The notes: generated by a model from the letters alone, not told the origin. DNA of 64,000 bases from Streptomyces marokkonensis (GCF_008312835.1 NZ_VSKS01000028.1:29668-93667); one strand, 5' to 3'; numbered from the stretch's first letter, positions 18,871-32,372 are shown. Numbers and translations are program-made.

Positions 18871-21357
18871 TCAGGCCTGCTGCACCCGCAGTGCGCGGGC
18901 CAGGTCGTCGAGTTGGTCGACGAGCCTGCGGCGCAGGGCGGGGGTCGGATCGGCCTTGCGCAGGCACTTCTCGCCGAGCTTGAGGTGCTCGGCGTCGACG
19001 GCGTGGGCGGGGAACGCCCAGCGGCCCACGGCCTCGGCGATGGCGGGGCCGCGGCGGGCGGCGAGGGCGACGGCGTCCTTGTAGTACCGGGCCACGTAGG
19101 GGCGTACGAGGTCGGCCTGTTCGGGCTGCCAGAAACCCTGGGCGGTGGCGGTGAACAGGTAGTTGGACAGGTCGTCGGAGCCGAACATGGCGTCCCAGGC
19201 GCGGGCCTTGGCCTCCTCGCCGGGCAGGGCGGCGCGGCAGCGGGCGGCGCCTTCCCGGCCGGTGGCGCTGGGGTCGCGGCGCAGTTCCTCGGCGATGGCC
19301 CCCTCGTCGACGGCGCCGAGTACGGCGAGCCGGGCGAGGACGCGCCAGCGCAGTTCGGGGTCGAGTTCGGGGCCGCCGGGGACGGTGCCGTCGGCGAGCC
19401 AGGCGGCGATGGTGTCGGGGTGGGCGGCGGCGTCGATGAACTGGCGTACGGCGATGAGGCGCAGACCGGGGTTGTCGCCGTCCTCGGTGCGGCGGACGAT
19501 GCCGCGGCACAGGGTGGTGAGGGTGGCGAGCGCGGCGGGCCGCCGGCCGGGGGCGAGGTAGCGGTCGGCGAGGTGGACGGAGGCGAAGGCGAGGACGCCC
19601 TGGACGAGGGCGAGGTCGGTCTCCTCGGGCAGGTGGGCGGCGGCGGTCGCCAGGTAGTCCTCGGGGCCGAGTTCGCCGTCGCGGACCATGTCGCGCAGCG
19701 CGTTCCACACGACGGCGCGGGTGAGCGCGTCGGGGATGCCGGACAGGCCGCGCAGGACGGTCTCCAGGGAGGTGTCGTCGAGGCGGATCTTGGCGTAGGT
19801 CAGGTCCAGGTCGTTGGGGACGACCAGGGCGGGACGGGTCCCGGGCCGCGGTTCGGGGGCGATGTCCCGGGGGACGTCGGTCTCGTAGCGTTCCCGCAGC
19901 AGAAGGGTGCGGCCGTCGCTGAGGTCACGGTCGTACACGCCGACGGTGACGCGGTGGGGGCGGCCGCCGTCGCGGTCGAGGGCGAGGGTCCACTGCCCGG
20001 GGCGGGAGTCGACGGACGCGGTGAGGGTGTCGACGCCGGTGGTGCGCAGCCAGGCGTCGGCCCAGGCGTGCACGTCGCGTTCGGTGGCGGCGGCGAGGGA
20101 GTCGATGAAGTCGGCGAGGGTCGCGTTGGCGAACCGGTGCCGGGCGAAGTGGGTGTTGATGCCGGCGAGGAAGTCCTTCTCGCCGAGCCAGGCGACGAGC
20201 TGACGCAGGGCGGAGGCGCCCTTGGCGTAGGAGATGCCGTCGAAGTTGAGCAGGGCGGAGGCGGTGTCCGGCACGTGCTCCGGGGCGACGGGGTGGGTGG
20301 AGGGGCGCTGGTCGGCGTCGTAGCCCCAGGCCTTGCGGACGACGCCGAAGTCGGTCCAGGTGTCGGTGAAGCGCGTGGCCTCGGTGAGGGTCTGGTAGCC
20401 CATGTACTCGGCGAAGGACTCGTTGAGCCAGATGTCGTCCCACCACTTCAGGGTGACGAGGTCGCCGAACCACATGTGGGCCATCTCGTGGGCGACGACC
20501 ATGGCGCGCGTCTGGCGTTCGGTGTCGGTGACCGCGGAACGGTAGACGAACTCGTCGCGGAAGGTGACCAGCCCGGGGTTCTCCATGGCGCCCGCGTTGA
20601 ACTCGGGGACGAAGGCCTGGTCGTAGGAGTCGAAGGGGTAGGGCTCCTCGAACTTCTCGTGGTAGCGGTCGAAGCAGGCGCGGGTGATGTCGAGGAGTTC
20701 CTCGGCGTCCGTGTCGAGGTACGGGGCGAGCGAGCGGCGGCAGTGGATGCCGAAGGGCAGTCCGCGGTGCTCGGTGCGAACGGAGTGCCAGGGGCCGGCG
20801 GCCACGGCGACGAGGTAGGTGGAGATCAGCGGGGTGGGCGCGGCCCGCCACACGCCGTCGCCGGTGTGTTCGGTGATGCCGTTGGCGAGGACGGTCCAGC
20901 CCTCGGGGGCGGTGACGGTCAGCTCGAAGACGGCCTTGAGGTCGGGCTGGTCGAAGGCGGCGAAGACGCGCTGGACGTCCTCCATGAACAGCTGGGTGTA
21001 GACGTAGGTCTCGCCGTCGGTGGGGTCGGTGAAGCGGTGCATGCCCTCGCCGGTGCGGGAGTAGCGCATGGCGGCCTCGATGCGCAGTTCGTGTTCGCCG
21101 GCGGCGAGGTCCTTCAGGGTCAGCCGGTTGCCGTCCAGGGTGCCGGGGTCCAGCGGCTGTCCGTCGAGGGTGACGGAGCGCAGCTCGGCGGGCCTGATCT
21201 CGACGAAGGTGTCCGCGTCCGTGCGGGCGCTGAACCTGATCAGGGTGCGGGAGTCGAACGTCTCGTCCCCGGTGGTCAGGTCGAGCTCGACCGTGTAGCG
21301 GTGGACGTCGAGGAGCTGTGCTCGGTTCTGCGCTTCGTCGCGCGTCAGTACGGACAT
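18871..21357 (-). CDS. pepN: Aminopeptidase N (M1 zinc metallopeptidase)
   Basis: 828 residues. VLTRDEAQNRAQLLDV at the N-terminus matches actinomycete PepN proteins. The M1 exopeptidase motif GAMEN is at 256-260. The zinc site is HEMAH at 290-294 with the third ligand in NESFAEY about 19 residues on. A C-terminal ERAP1-like helical domain fills the last 300 residues. It removes N-terminal residues from peptides in the cytoplasm. ATG 21357 is chosen over ATG 21366 because it fits the family N-terminus; neither has a strong ribosome site. Confidence 0.94.
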   Translation of the reverse strand: MSVLTRDEAQNRAQLLDVHRYTVELDLTTGDETFDSRTLIRFSARTDADTFVEIRPAELRSVTLDGQPLDPGTLDGNRLTLKDLAAGEHELRIEAAMRYSRTGEGMHRFTDPTDGETYVYTQLFMEDVQRVFAAFDQPDLKAVFELTVTAPEGWTVLANGITEHTGDGVWRAAPTPLISTYLVAVAAGPWHSVRTEHRGLPFGIHCRRSLAPYLDTDAEELLDITRACFDRYHEKFEEPYPFDSYDQAFVPEFNAGAMENPGLVTFRDEFVYRSAVTDTERQTRAMVVAHEMAHMWFGDLVTLKWWDDIWLNESFAEYMGYQTLTEATRFTDTWTDFGVVRKAWGYDADQRPSTHPVAPEHVPDTASALLNFDGISYAKGASALRQLVAWLGEKDFLAGINTHFARHRFANATLADFIDSLAAATERDVHAWADAWLRTTGVDTLTASVDSRPGQWTLALDRDGGRPHRVTVGVYDRDLSDGRTLLLRERYETDVPRDIAPEPRPGTRPALVVPNDLDLTYAKIRLDDTSLETVLRGLSGIPDALTRAVVWNALRDMVRDGELGPEDYLATAAAHLPEETDLALVQGVLAFASVHLADRYLAPGRRPAALATLTTLCRGIVRRTEDGDNPGLRLIAVRQFIDAAAHPDTIAAWLADGTVPGGPELDPELRWRVLARLAVLGAVDEGAIAEELRRDPSATGREGAARCRAALPGEEAKARAWDAMFGSDDLSNYLFTATAQGFWQPEQADLVRPYVARYYKDAVALAARRGPAIAEAVGRWAFPAHAVDAEHLKLGEKCLRKADPTPALRRRLVDQLDDLARALRVQQA

Positions 21358-21414
21358 GCAGGCCATGCTGCCTGATGCCGTTGCCGGGGCACAGGGGCGG
21401 ATCGGGTACGCGTC

Positions 21415-21957
21415 CTATGTCCGGTCTCGTTCGAGCTCCCCGGACTGCGCCCCCGCGGGCTGTCCGGGCGCCACGTGCGCGTGCGGGTGGGGCAGGGCGG
21501 GATGTCCGGGGACGGCGGTGCGTTCCTCGAGCCGGGCGCGCAGGGCGCGGATCTCGGCCTCCAGGGCGAGCCGGCGCTGGTGCGCGTCGTAGAGGTGGCG
21601 GATCTTGGTGCGCAGGGCCCAGGGGTCCACGGGCTTGGTGACGAGGTCGGCGACGCCGAGGGCGTAGGCGGCGGCGCCGAGCTGCCGGTCACGGGCGAAG
21701 CCGGTGAGCAGGACGACGGGGATGTGCTGGGTCTGCTCCAGGCGCCGCATGTAGCGCACGACGTCGAGGCCGCCGGTGCCGGGCATGTGGACGTCGAGCA
21801 GCAACAGGCCCACGTTCCCGCGCAGCAGCTGTTTGAGGGCCTCGTCGCCACTGGTGGCCCGGCCCAGCAGATGACCCAGCGGGGCCAGGGCGCTCTCCAG
21901 GGCGTACAGGGTGTCCTCGTGGTCGTCGACGATGAGGATCCGGGCGGTGGGCGGCAT
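21415..21957 (-). CDS. Orphan single-domain response regulator with coiled-coil tail
   Basis: 180 residues. A receiver domain (ARILIVDDHEDTLYAL, phospho-acceptor Asp55 in LLLLDVHMP, VVLLTG, and Lys in LVTKPVDPWAL) occupies about residues 5-122. A short coiled coil (HQRRLALEAEIRALRARLEE) and a His/Pro-rich disordered tail follow. There is no DNA-binding output domain, so it probably acts by protein contact, for example within a phosphorelay. GAGGAGGG precedes the ATG. No histidine kinase is nearby. Confidence 0.88.
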   Translation of the reverse strand: MPPTARILIVDDHEDTLYALESALAPLGHLLGRATSGDEALKQLLRGNVGLLLLDVHMPGTGGLDVVRYMRRLEQTQHIPVVLLTGFARDRQLGAAAYALGVADLVTKPVDPWALRTKIRHLYDAHQRRLALEAEIRALRARLEERTAVPGHPALPHPHAHVAPGQPAGAQSGELERDRT

Positions 21958-22068
21958 GGCGCACGTCCCTCCTCGTTAGGGACCGGACGGCTGTCCGGAC
22001 GCTGACGGGCGGTGCTCGCCGGCTGACAAGGAGTGCACAGCGCAGCATGCCTCGCGCGGGCCGCCGTG

Positions 22069-22446
22069 TCACTCCCCGGCGGCGGAGGTCGTGGTCCGGT
22101 TCGCCGAGGGCGTGACGCCGCCCGTGGAGTCGTCCGCGATGCGTTCGTGGTGGCGGATCACCTCGGCGATGATGAAGTTGAGGAACTTCTCCGCGAAGGC
22201 CGGGTCGAGTTTGGCGTTCTCGGCGAGGGCGCGCAGCCGGGCGATCTGGCGGGCCTCGCGGCCCGGGTCGGCGGGCGGCAGCCGGTGCTCGGCCTTGAGG
22301 CGGCCGACCTGCTGGGTGCACTTGAAGCGTTCGGCGAGCATGTGGACGACGGCCGCGTCGATGTTGTCGATGCTGTCGCGCAGCCGGGTGAGTTCCTCGC
22401 GGACGGCGGGGTCGACGTCACCGGTGGCGGCGTTGCTGGTGGTCAT
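22069..22446 (-). CDS. Chorismate mutase (AroQ class)
   Basis: 125 residues. LTRLRDSIDNIDAAVVHMLAERFKCTQQVGRLKAEH is the AroQ first helix, with the conserved active-site Arg and Lys positions (RLRDSID and VGRLKAEH). RLRALAENAKLDPAFAEKFLNFIIAEVIRHHE completes the three-helix fold. It converts chorismate to prephenate, the branch to Phe and Tyr, drawing on the same precursor as TrpE in this window. The Ser/Thr/Ala-rich C-terminal tail looks disordered. It sits 111 nt upstream of the receiver gene on the same strand. Confidence 0.9.
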   Translation of the reverse strand: MTTSNAATGDVDPAVREELTRLRDSIDNIDAAVVHMLAERFKCTQQVGRLKAEHRLPPADPGREARQIARLRALAENAKLDPAFAEKFLNFIIAEVIRHHERIADDSTGGVTPSANRTTTSAAGE

Positions 22447-22555
22447 GGGGTGTCAGCCTACGACGCGGGCGGTGGCGCGGTTCCCGGTGGCCGGGGCGGT
22501 GGCCGGGGCGGGCCCGTACAGTGGAACCGGGTTCTCGGCGTGGCGGGGGTGCGAC

Positions 22556-23455
22556 GTGGCGAACGGCGGGCCGGTGGAGCACGGCTACCCGCATCTGGAG
22601 ACGGTGCGGGATGCGGTCACGGCGCTGTACAGGCGGCTGTCGTACGACACGGTCCGCACGTTCTCGGTGAGTGTGGCGCCCGCCGACGTGGCGTTCTGCG
22701 ACACGGACGATCTTCATCTGGGGGCGCAGCGGGTGGCCCGCGAGATGGTGCGGCACTACCGGTTGCCGGACGCGCGGCTGATCGTCGGGTTCCGTGAGAT
22801 GACGCATGCGGCGAATGTCGAGCTGGCGGCGGGGCCGGAGTACTTCGTCGAGCTGAACGACCGGTTCCGTACGCACCGGCGGGACATCGGGGCGGCGCTG
22901 GCGCACGAGGTTGCGCACGTGTATCTGCACCGTCTGGGACTGTCGTTCCCGGGGACGCGGGACAACGAGATCCTGACGGACACCGCGGCGACGTATCTCG
23001 GGGCGGGGTGGCTGCTGCTGGACGCGTTCCGGGAGGACGGGGCGTCGTCGCAGAAGCTGGGGTACCTCACGCCGGAGGAGTTCGGGTACGTGCTGGCGAA
23101 GCGGTCGCTGCTGTTCGGGGAGGACCCGTCGGTGTGGTTCACCAGCGCGCAGGCGTACACGGCGTACGGGAAGGGCATGACGCTGGCCCGGCACGACGAG
23201 CAGCAGCCGCCGCTGACCGCGGCCGGCTGGGCGGGCCGGCGGCGGTACGCGCGGGATCGGCGGCACGCCCGGGAGCACACCGCCCGGGCCGGGGCGCGGC
23301 AGGAGGTGCCGTACAGCTTCACGGCGGACGGTCACGGCCCGCTGCGGGTGTCGTTCCCGTGCCCGACCTGCCACCAGCGGATCCGCGTTCCGGTGAGGGG
23401 GCGGGTACGGGCACGGTGCGGGCTGTGCCGGACGGTACTGGAGTGCGACACGTGA
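22556..23455 (+). CDS. Putative zinc metallopeptidase with C-terminal zinc ribbon
   Basis: 299 residues. HEVAH at 117-121, in a helix after ELNDRFRTHRRDIGAALA, is an HExxH zinc-protease motif. NEILTDTAATYLGAGWLLLDAF about 20 residues later can supply the third acidic ligand, as in gluzincins. The C-terminal 40 residues form a four-cysteine zinc ribbon (CPTC 269-272 and CGLC 288-291) joined by a basic linker. No signal peptide or membrane span is seen, so the protein is cytoplasmic. No named family is recognised with certainty. GTG 22556 follows GGGGGT by 6 nt. It is divergent from chorismate mutase and convergent with the vWA gene. Confidence 0.75.
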   Translation: MANGGPVEHGYPHLETVRDAVTALYRRLSYDTVRTFSVSVAPADVAFCDTDDLHLGAQRVAREMVRHYRLPDARLIVGFREMTHAANVELAAGPEYFVELNDRFRTHRRDIGAALAHEVAHVYLHRLGLSFPGTRDNEILTDTAATYLGAGWLLLDAFREDGASSQKLGYLTPEEFGYVLAKRSLLFGEDPSVWFTSAQAYTAYGKGMTLARHDEQQPPLTAAGWAGRRRYARDRRHAREHTARAGARQEVPYSFTADGHGPLRVSFPCPTCHQRIRVPVRGRVRARCGLCRTVLECDT

Positions 23456-23479
23456 CGGGCGCCTCGCACGCGCCGTCAC
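23452..23479. terminator. Bidirectional hairpin between converging genes
   Basis: GTGACGG (23452-23458) pairs with CCGTCAC (23473-23479), extended by CG/CG with a bulge. It contains the stop codon of the metallopeptidase gene and lies 9 nt beyond the stop of the vWA gene. Confidence 0.6.
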
Positions 23480-23487
23480 CCGTGGCG

Positions 23488-24210
23488 TCAGGGCCGTACG
23501 ATGCCCTGCGCGCGCGCCGCCGCCAGCCATGCCGGGAACTCGCCCACCAGGCGGTCGTACAGGTCGGCGTCCGACACCCGGCTCGGGTCCTGACCGGCGT
23601 GGAAGAAGCCCGCGTTGTCCACGACGCGCTTGGCCGGTACGGCCAGTTCGTCGAGTCTGCGGAGGTAGTCGAACTGCTTGCTGTGCGGGTCGCCGAAGCC
23701 GATGAACTGCCAGAAGAGGGGCAGGCGGGCGGCCTTGCACAGGTACCGCTCGGCGGCGAGCTTGTTGATCGGGCCGCCGTCGGTCTGGAAGACGACGAGG
23801 GCGGGGTCGGTGGAGCCGCTGTCCAGGTAGTGGTCGATGACCGCGTCCATCGCCAGGTGGTAGCTGGTCCTGCCCATGTGGCCGAGACCGGCCACGATCC
23901 GTTCGACGCGGCCCCGGTGGTCGGCCAGGGTGATGCCGGTGACGGCGTCGACGTCGGTGGAGAAGAAGACGACGGGGACCGTGCCGTCGTCGTCGAGGTG
24001 GGCCGACAGGCCCAGCACGCGGTCGGCGAGCGCCTGCACGCTGCCGTCCTTGTAGTACGGCTTCATCGAGCCGGAGTAGTCGACGACCAGGTAGACCGCG
24101 GCGCGCAGGCCGTCCAGGCCGTGCTCGGCCAGTGAGACCCCGGCGGTCTTGTAGAGGCTGACCAGCGCGGGCGCGGTCTCCTCGATCTTGCGCAGACTGA
24201 TCGCGGCCAT
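23488..24210 (-). CDS. von Willebrand factor A domain protein (TerF-like)
   Basis: 240 residues that are almost entirely one vWA domain. The metal-ion-dependent adhesion site is DYSGS (Asp44, Ser46, Ser48), with GHMGRTSYH and VFQTDGGPINKL as the other parts. The sequence ISLRKIEETAPALVSLYKTAGVSL precedes it, a pattern seen in vWA proteins of tellurite/stress (Ter) gene clusters. No ter neighbours are present here. A role in metal-dependent protein assembly is inferred. ATG 24210 follows a GGGGGAG stretch; GTG 24228 in the same frame is an alternative. Confidence 0.82.
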   Translation of the reverse strand: MAAISLRKIEETAPALVSLYKTAGVSLAEHGLDGLRAAVYLVVDYSGSMKPYYKDGSVQALADRVLGLSAHLDDDGTVPVVFFSTDVDAVTGITLADHRGRVERIVAGLGHMGRTSYHLAMDAVIDHYLDSGSTDPALVVFQTDGGPINKLAAERYLCKAARLPLFWQFIGFGDPHSKQFDYLRRLDELAVPAKRVVDNAGFFHAGQDPSRVSDADLYDRLVGEFPAWLAAARAQGIVRP

Positions 24211-24352
24211 CGACTCCCCCTCGGTCACGGAACCAGCCCCGAGCGTACGGCACCCTCACCCCACCTCCCGCTCCGTCCACCGGCGTTCGCTATTTTGTTC
24301 GCCGCCGTCCCCACCGGCTCATGTCCGTCCCGTCCCCCCGAGGAGCCGGCCC

Positions 24353-25273
24353 GTGGATTCCGAGTCCACCGTCACCACCTGCTACCGCCATCCCCAGGTG
24401 GAGTGCCACGTCCGGTGCACGCGCTGCGAGCGCCACATCTGCCCGGACTGCATGCGGGAGGCGGCCGTGGGTTACCAGTGCCCCGACTGCGTGAAGGAGG
24501 GCGCGCGCTCCGTCCGGCAGGCCCGCACCGTGGTGGGCGGCACCGTCTCGGCGGTGCCCGTCGTGACGTACGCGCTGATCGCCCTCAACGTGCTGGTGTA
24601 CCTGGCGGAGCTGGTGCGGCCGGAGATCGTGGACCGGTTCGCGATGGTGGGCGCGGGGCTGCTCGGTCCTGACGGGGAGCACTACGTGTGGGCCGACCCG
24701 TACCCCTGGGGTTTCACTCCGGAGGGGGTGGTGGACGGGGAGTGGTACCGGATGCTGACCGGCGCGTTCCTGCATCTGCCGCCCACCGAGGGGACGTTCG
24801 GCGTCTTCCACGTCGTGATGAACATGGTGGCGCTGTGGAACCTGGGCCGGCTCGTCGAGCCGATGCTGGGCCGGGTGCACTACCTCGCCCTGTATCTGCT
24901 GTCGGCGCTGGGCGGTTCGGTGCTGGTGCTGCTGATCGCGCCCGAGGACGCCGTGGTCGGCGCGTCCGGTGCGATCTTCGGCGTGGGCGCCGCGTACTAC
25001 GTGGTGGCGCGGCGCGTCGGCGCCGACCTGGCCCAGGTCAACCGCTACATGGCCGGGCTGCTGCTGTGGCTGGTGATCTCCGCGGTCGTCACGTCCTGGG
25101 AGGGGCACCTCGGCGGGCTGCTGGCGGGCGGCGCGGTGGCGCTGGTCTTCGCGTACGTGCCCCGCGGCGAGCGCCGGGTGCTGATCCAGGCGGCGGCCTG
25201 TGCCGCCCTGCTGGCGCTCCTGGCCGTACTGGCCCTGGGGAAGGCCGCGGCGCTGGGCGGCGGCGCCGTGTGA
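24353..25273 (+). CDS. Rhomboid-family intramembrane serine protease with N-terminal zinc finger
   Basis: 306 residues. The first 45 contain a B-box-like zinc finger (CYRHPQVECHVRCTRCERHICPDC, then YQCPDC). Six or seven membrane spans follow. The catalytic serine is Ser205 in GASGAIFG and the catalytic histidine is His252 in WEGHLGGLLAGG; FHVVMNM supplies the oxyanion-side residues. It would cleave membrane proteins within the bilayer. The GTG at 24353 follows CGAGGAG. The zinc-finger plus rhomboid architecture is common in actinomycetes, but the finger's partner is unknown. It is divergent from the vWA gene. Confidence 0.92.
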   Translation: MDSESTVTTCYRHPQVECHVRCTRCERHICPDCMREAAVGYQCPDCVKEGARSVRQARTVVGGTVSAVPVVTYALIALNVLVYLAELVRPEIVDRFAMVGAGLLGPDGEHYVWADPYPWGFTPEGVVDGEWYRMLTGAFLHLPPTEGTFGVFHVVMNMVALWNLGRLVEPMLGRVHYLALYLLSALGGSVLVLLIAPEDAVVGASGAIFGVGAAYYVVARRVGADLAQVNRYMAGLLLWLVISAVVTSWEGHLGGLLAGGAVALVFAYVPRGERRVLIQAAACAALLALLAVLALGKAAALGGGAV

Positions 25274-25298
25274 ACCGTCTCTTCCGTACGCTCGGCCC

Positions 25299-25772
25299 CT
25301 GAAGCGTGCCCTGCTCACGGCCCTGTCCGTCGTCGCGAGGGCCCGGACCCGGGGTTCACGGCGGCGTGGAAGGGCGGAGGCGGAGCGCCCGGGGTTCCGT
25401 GCCGCGCAGGACGCCGAGCGGGACACGGTGTACTTCGGTCCGGCGGGCCGAGCGCGACGGGCTGTCGGCACTGGGCCAGTTCATCTACTGCGACGCGATC
25501 GTCCACCACGGCCCCGGAGACGGTTCCACGAGCTTCGGCGGCATCCGCGCGGACGCCGTGCAGCGGGCGGACACCCCGGCCGAGGGCGGCGACGAAAAGG
25601 CGTACCTCTCCGCCTTCCTCGACGTCCGCCGCAGGCGATGCGGGTGCTGCACCCCGGCCACGACACCGGCCGCGTCGACACCGGCCGGCGCCGCTTCCTC
25701 GACGAGGGCAACCTGGACCTGGCGACCCCGCTGGAGTGGACGATGCACGGGACGCGCTGCGAGGTGGCGTGA
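25299..25772 (+). pseudogene. Remnant of a GH46 chitosanase gene
   Basis: No intact frame exists, but two frames together read as the C-terminal half of a Streptomyces GH46 chitosanase. Frame one from about 25407 gives QDAERDTVYFGPAGRA. Frame two from about 25445 gives AERDGLSALGQFIYCDAIV and continues through HHGPGDGSTSFGGIRADAV and TPAEGGDEKAYLSAFLDV. Frame one resumes at about 25637 with AMRVLHPGHDTGRVDT, then GRRRFLDEGNLDLATPLEW and a stop at 25772. KRALLTALSVVA near 25302 could be what is left of the signal peptide. The catalytic N-terminal half, with the essential Glu and Asp, is missing, so there is at least one deletion and two frameshifts. From memory, S. coelicolor has an intact secreted chitosanase gene at this place, next to gltD. 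Confidence 0.8.
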
Positions 25773-25786
25773 GCCGGACATGCGGC

Positions 25787-25830
25787 GGCGCCTGCCCAGT
25801 CGTCCGGTCGGGGACTGGCGGGCAGGCGCC
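25787..25830. terminator. Bidirectional terminator between chitosanase remnant and gltD
   Basis: GGCGCCTGCCC (25787-25797) pairs with GGGCAGGCGCC (25820-25830), with an AGTC/GACT extension toward the loop. It lies 14 nt after the pseudogene stop and about 70 nt beyond the gltD stop. Confidence 0.78.
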
Positions 25831-25901
25831 ACCAGGTGTTCCGTACGCCTTTGTACGGGACGCATATGAGGGACCGTCAGGTCTCCTTGGGGGCCGCTTG
25901 G

Positions 25902-27357
25902 TCAGACCATGAGCGAGCGGTCCGTCGGACGGATCGGGGCCGGCAGCTCGCTCGCCCCGGTGAGGAAGCGGTCGCAGCCCCGCGCGGCCGAACGGCCCTC
26001 GGCGATGGCCCACACGATGAGCGACTGGCCGCGGCCGGCGTCACCGGCGACGAACACACCCGGCACGTTGGTCTGGAAGTCGGCGTCGCGGGCGATGTTA
26101 CCGCGCTCGTCGAGCTCCAGGCCGAACTGCTCGACCAGACCGTTGTCCCGGTCGGTGCCGGTGAAGCCCATGGCGAGGGTGACCAGCTGGGCCGGGATCT
26201 TGCGCTCGGTGCCCGGCTTCGGCGTCAGCCTGCCGTCGACGAACTCGACCTCGCTCATGTGCAGCCACTGGACGTTGCCGTCCTCGTCGCCCTCGAAGTG
26301 GGTGGTGGAGACGGAGTAGATCCGCTCACCGCCCTCCTCGTGGGCGCTGGTGACCTTGTAGAGCATCGGGAAGGTCGGCCACGGCTGGGAGACCGGGTTC
26401 CGCTCCTCGTCCGGGCGGGGCATGATCTCCAGCTGCGTCACGGACGCGGCGCCCTGGCGGTGGGCGGTGCCCACGCAGTCGGCGCCGGTGTCACCGCCGC
26501 CGATCACCACGACGTGCTTGCCCTCGGCGGAGATCGGCGGGGCTACGTAGTCGCCCTCCTGCACCTTGTTGGCCAGCGGCAGGTACTCCATGGCCTGGTG
26601 GATGCCCTTGAGCTCCCGGCCCGGCACCGGCAGGTCGCGCGCCGTCGTGGCGCCGACGGCGAGGACCACGGCGTCGTACCGCTTGCGCAGCGCCGTCGCC
26701 GGCATGTCGCGGCCGATCTCCACGCCGGTGCGGAACTTGGTGCCCTCCGCGCGCATCTGCTCGATGCGGCGGTTGATGTGCCGCTTCTCCATCTTGAACT
26801 CGGGGATCCCGTACCGGAGCAGGCCGCCGATGCGGTCGGCGCGCTCGTAGACGGCGACCGTGTGGCCGGCCCGGGTCAGCTGCTGGGCGGCGGCCAGACC
26901 CGCGGGGCCGGAGCCGACCACCGCGACGGTCTTGCCGGACAGGCGCTCGGGGATCTGCGGCGCGACGTCCCCGGCCTCCCACGCCTTGTCGATGATCGAG
27001 ACCTCGACGTTCTTGATGGTGACCGGCGGCTGGTTGATGCCGAGCACACACGCCGACTCGCACGGAGCGGGGCACAGGCGGCCGGTGAACTCCGGGAAGT
27101 TGTTGGTGGCGTGCAGCCGCTCGGACGCGGCCCCCCAGTCCTCCCGGTAGGCGTAGTCGTTCCACTCGGGGATGAGGTTCCCGAGCGGGCAGCCGTTGTG
27201 GCAGAAGGGGATGCCGCAGTCCATGCAGCGGCTGGCCTGCTTGCTGATGATCGGCAGCAGGGAGCCGGGGACGTAGACCTCGTTCCAGTCCTTCGTGCGC
27301 TCCTCGACCGGACGGGACCTGGCGACCTCGCGGCCGTGGTTCAGAAAGCCCTTCGGG

Positions 27358-27365
<8 letters not shown>
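25902..27365 (-). CDS. gltD: Glutamate synthase (NADPH) small subunit
   Basis: 487 residues, standard length. The N-terminus [21 protein letters not shown] and the iron-sulfur ligands [17 protein letters not shown] (about 42-58) are GltD features. An FAD/NAD Rossmann motif [15 protein letters not shown] is at about 149, and [14 protein letters not shown] at about 290 is the NADPH site. [16 protein letters not shown] closes the FAD domain. GltD feeds electrons from NADPH to GltB for glutamate synthesis from glutamine and 2-oxoglutarate. Its ATG lies inside the gltB 3' end with an 8-bp overlap. Confidence 0.97.
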
Positions 27366-32004
<4,639 letters not shown>

Positions 32005-32372
32005 CGGCTCTCCCGTCGTCGTCATGTGGCATGTGCAAAGTGCCGAGGGACGACGTTGGCCCTCTGCGTGGTGCGAAATTTCGTGCAGGTTACATGATGG
32101 AGCCGTTCTCGGGAACCGGGATACTCCGTTCCACCATGCGGACACCACACGGGTCGCGGCGGGATTCCGCGCCGGTGGTGGAAGTCTTGGAGACCGGTCC
32201 GGACAGATCGATGTCCCCCGGTCGATGGCGGGAAAGGGCTCCTTCGCCCGTCCCGCGGGCACGCCGTCGGCCTCATTGCCCACAGCGCTTACGGCTCATG
32301 CCCGGTGGTCATGCCGCCGAAACCAGCAAGTAACGATTAGTTATGCGGTCACTCGCATAAGCGCGAGGGGCA
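32005..32372 (-). promoter_or_regulatory. gltB upstream region with candidate GlnR half-site and a palindrome
   Basis: No gene is seen in this 368-nt gap. Reading toward gltB, GTAAC-n6-GAAAT (32093 down to 32078) fits one half of the Streptomyces GlnR box (gTnAC-n6-GaAAC) about 75 nt before the start; the second half is not evident. At 32341-32360 there is TTATGCG-n6-CGCATAA, a perfect 7-bp inverted repeat in an unusually AT-rich patch 13 nt past the VIT1-family gene. It could be an operator or a weak terminator. A core promoter could not be placed. Confidence 0.35.

Noticed and set aside
32078-32115. A complete two-repeat GlnR box before gltB
   Set aside because: Only one a-site/b-site pair fits; the second repeat at the required 22-nt period does not match, so it is reported only as a half-site.
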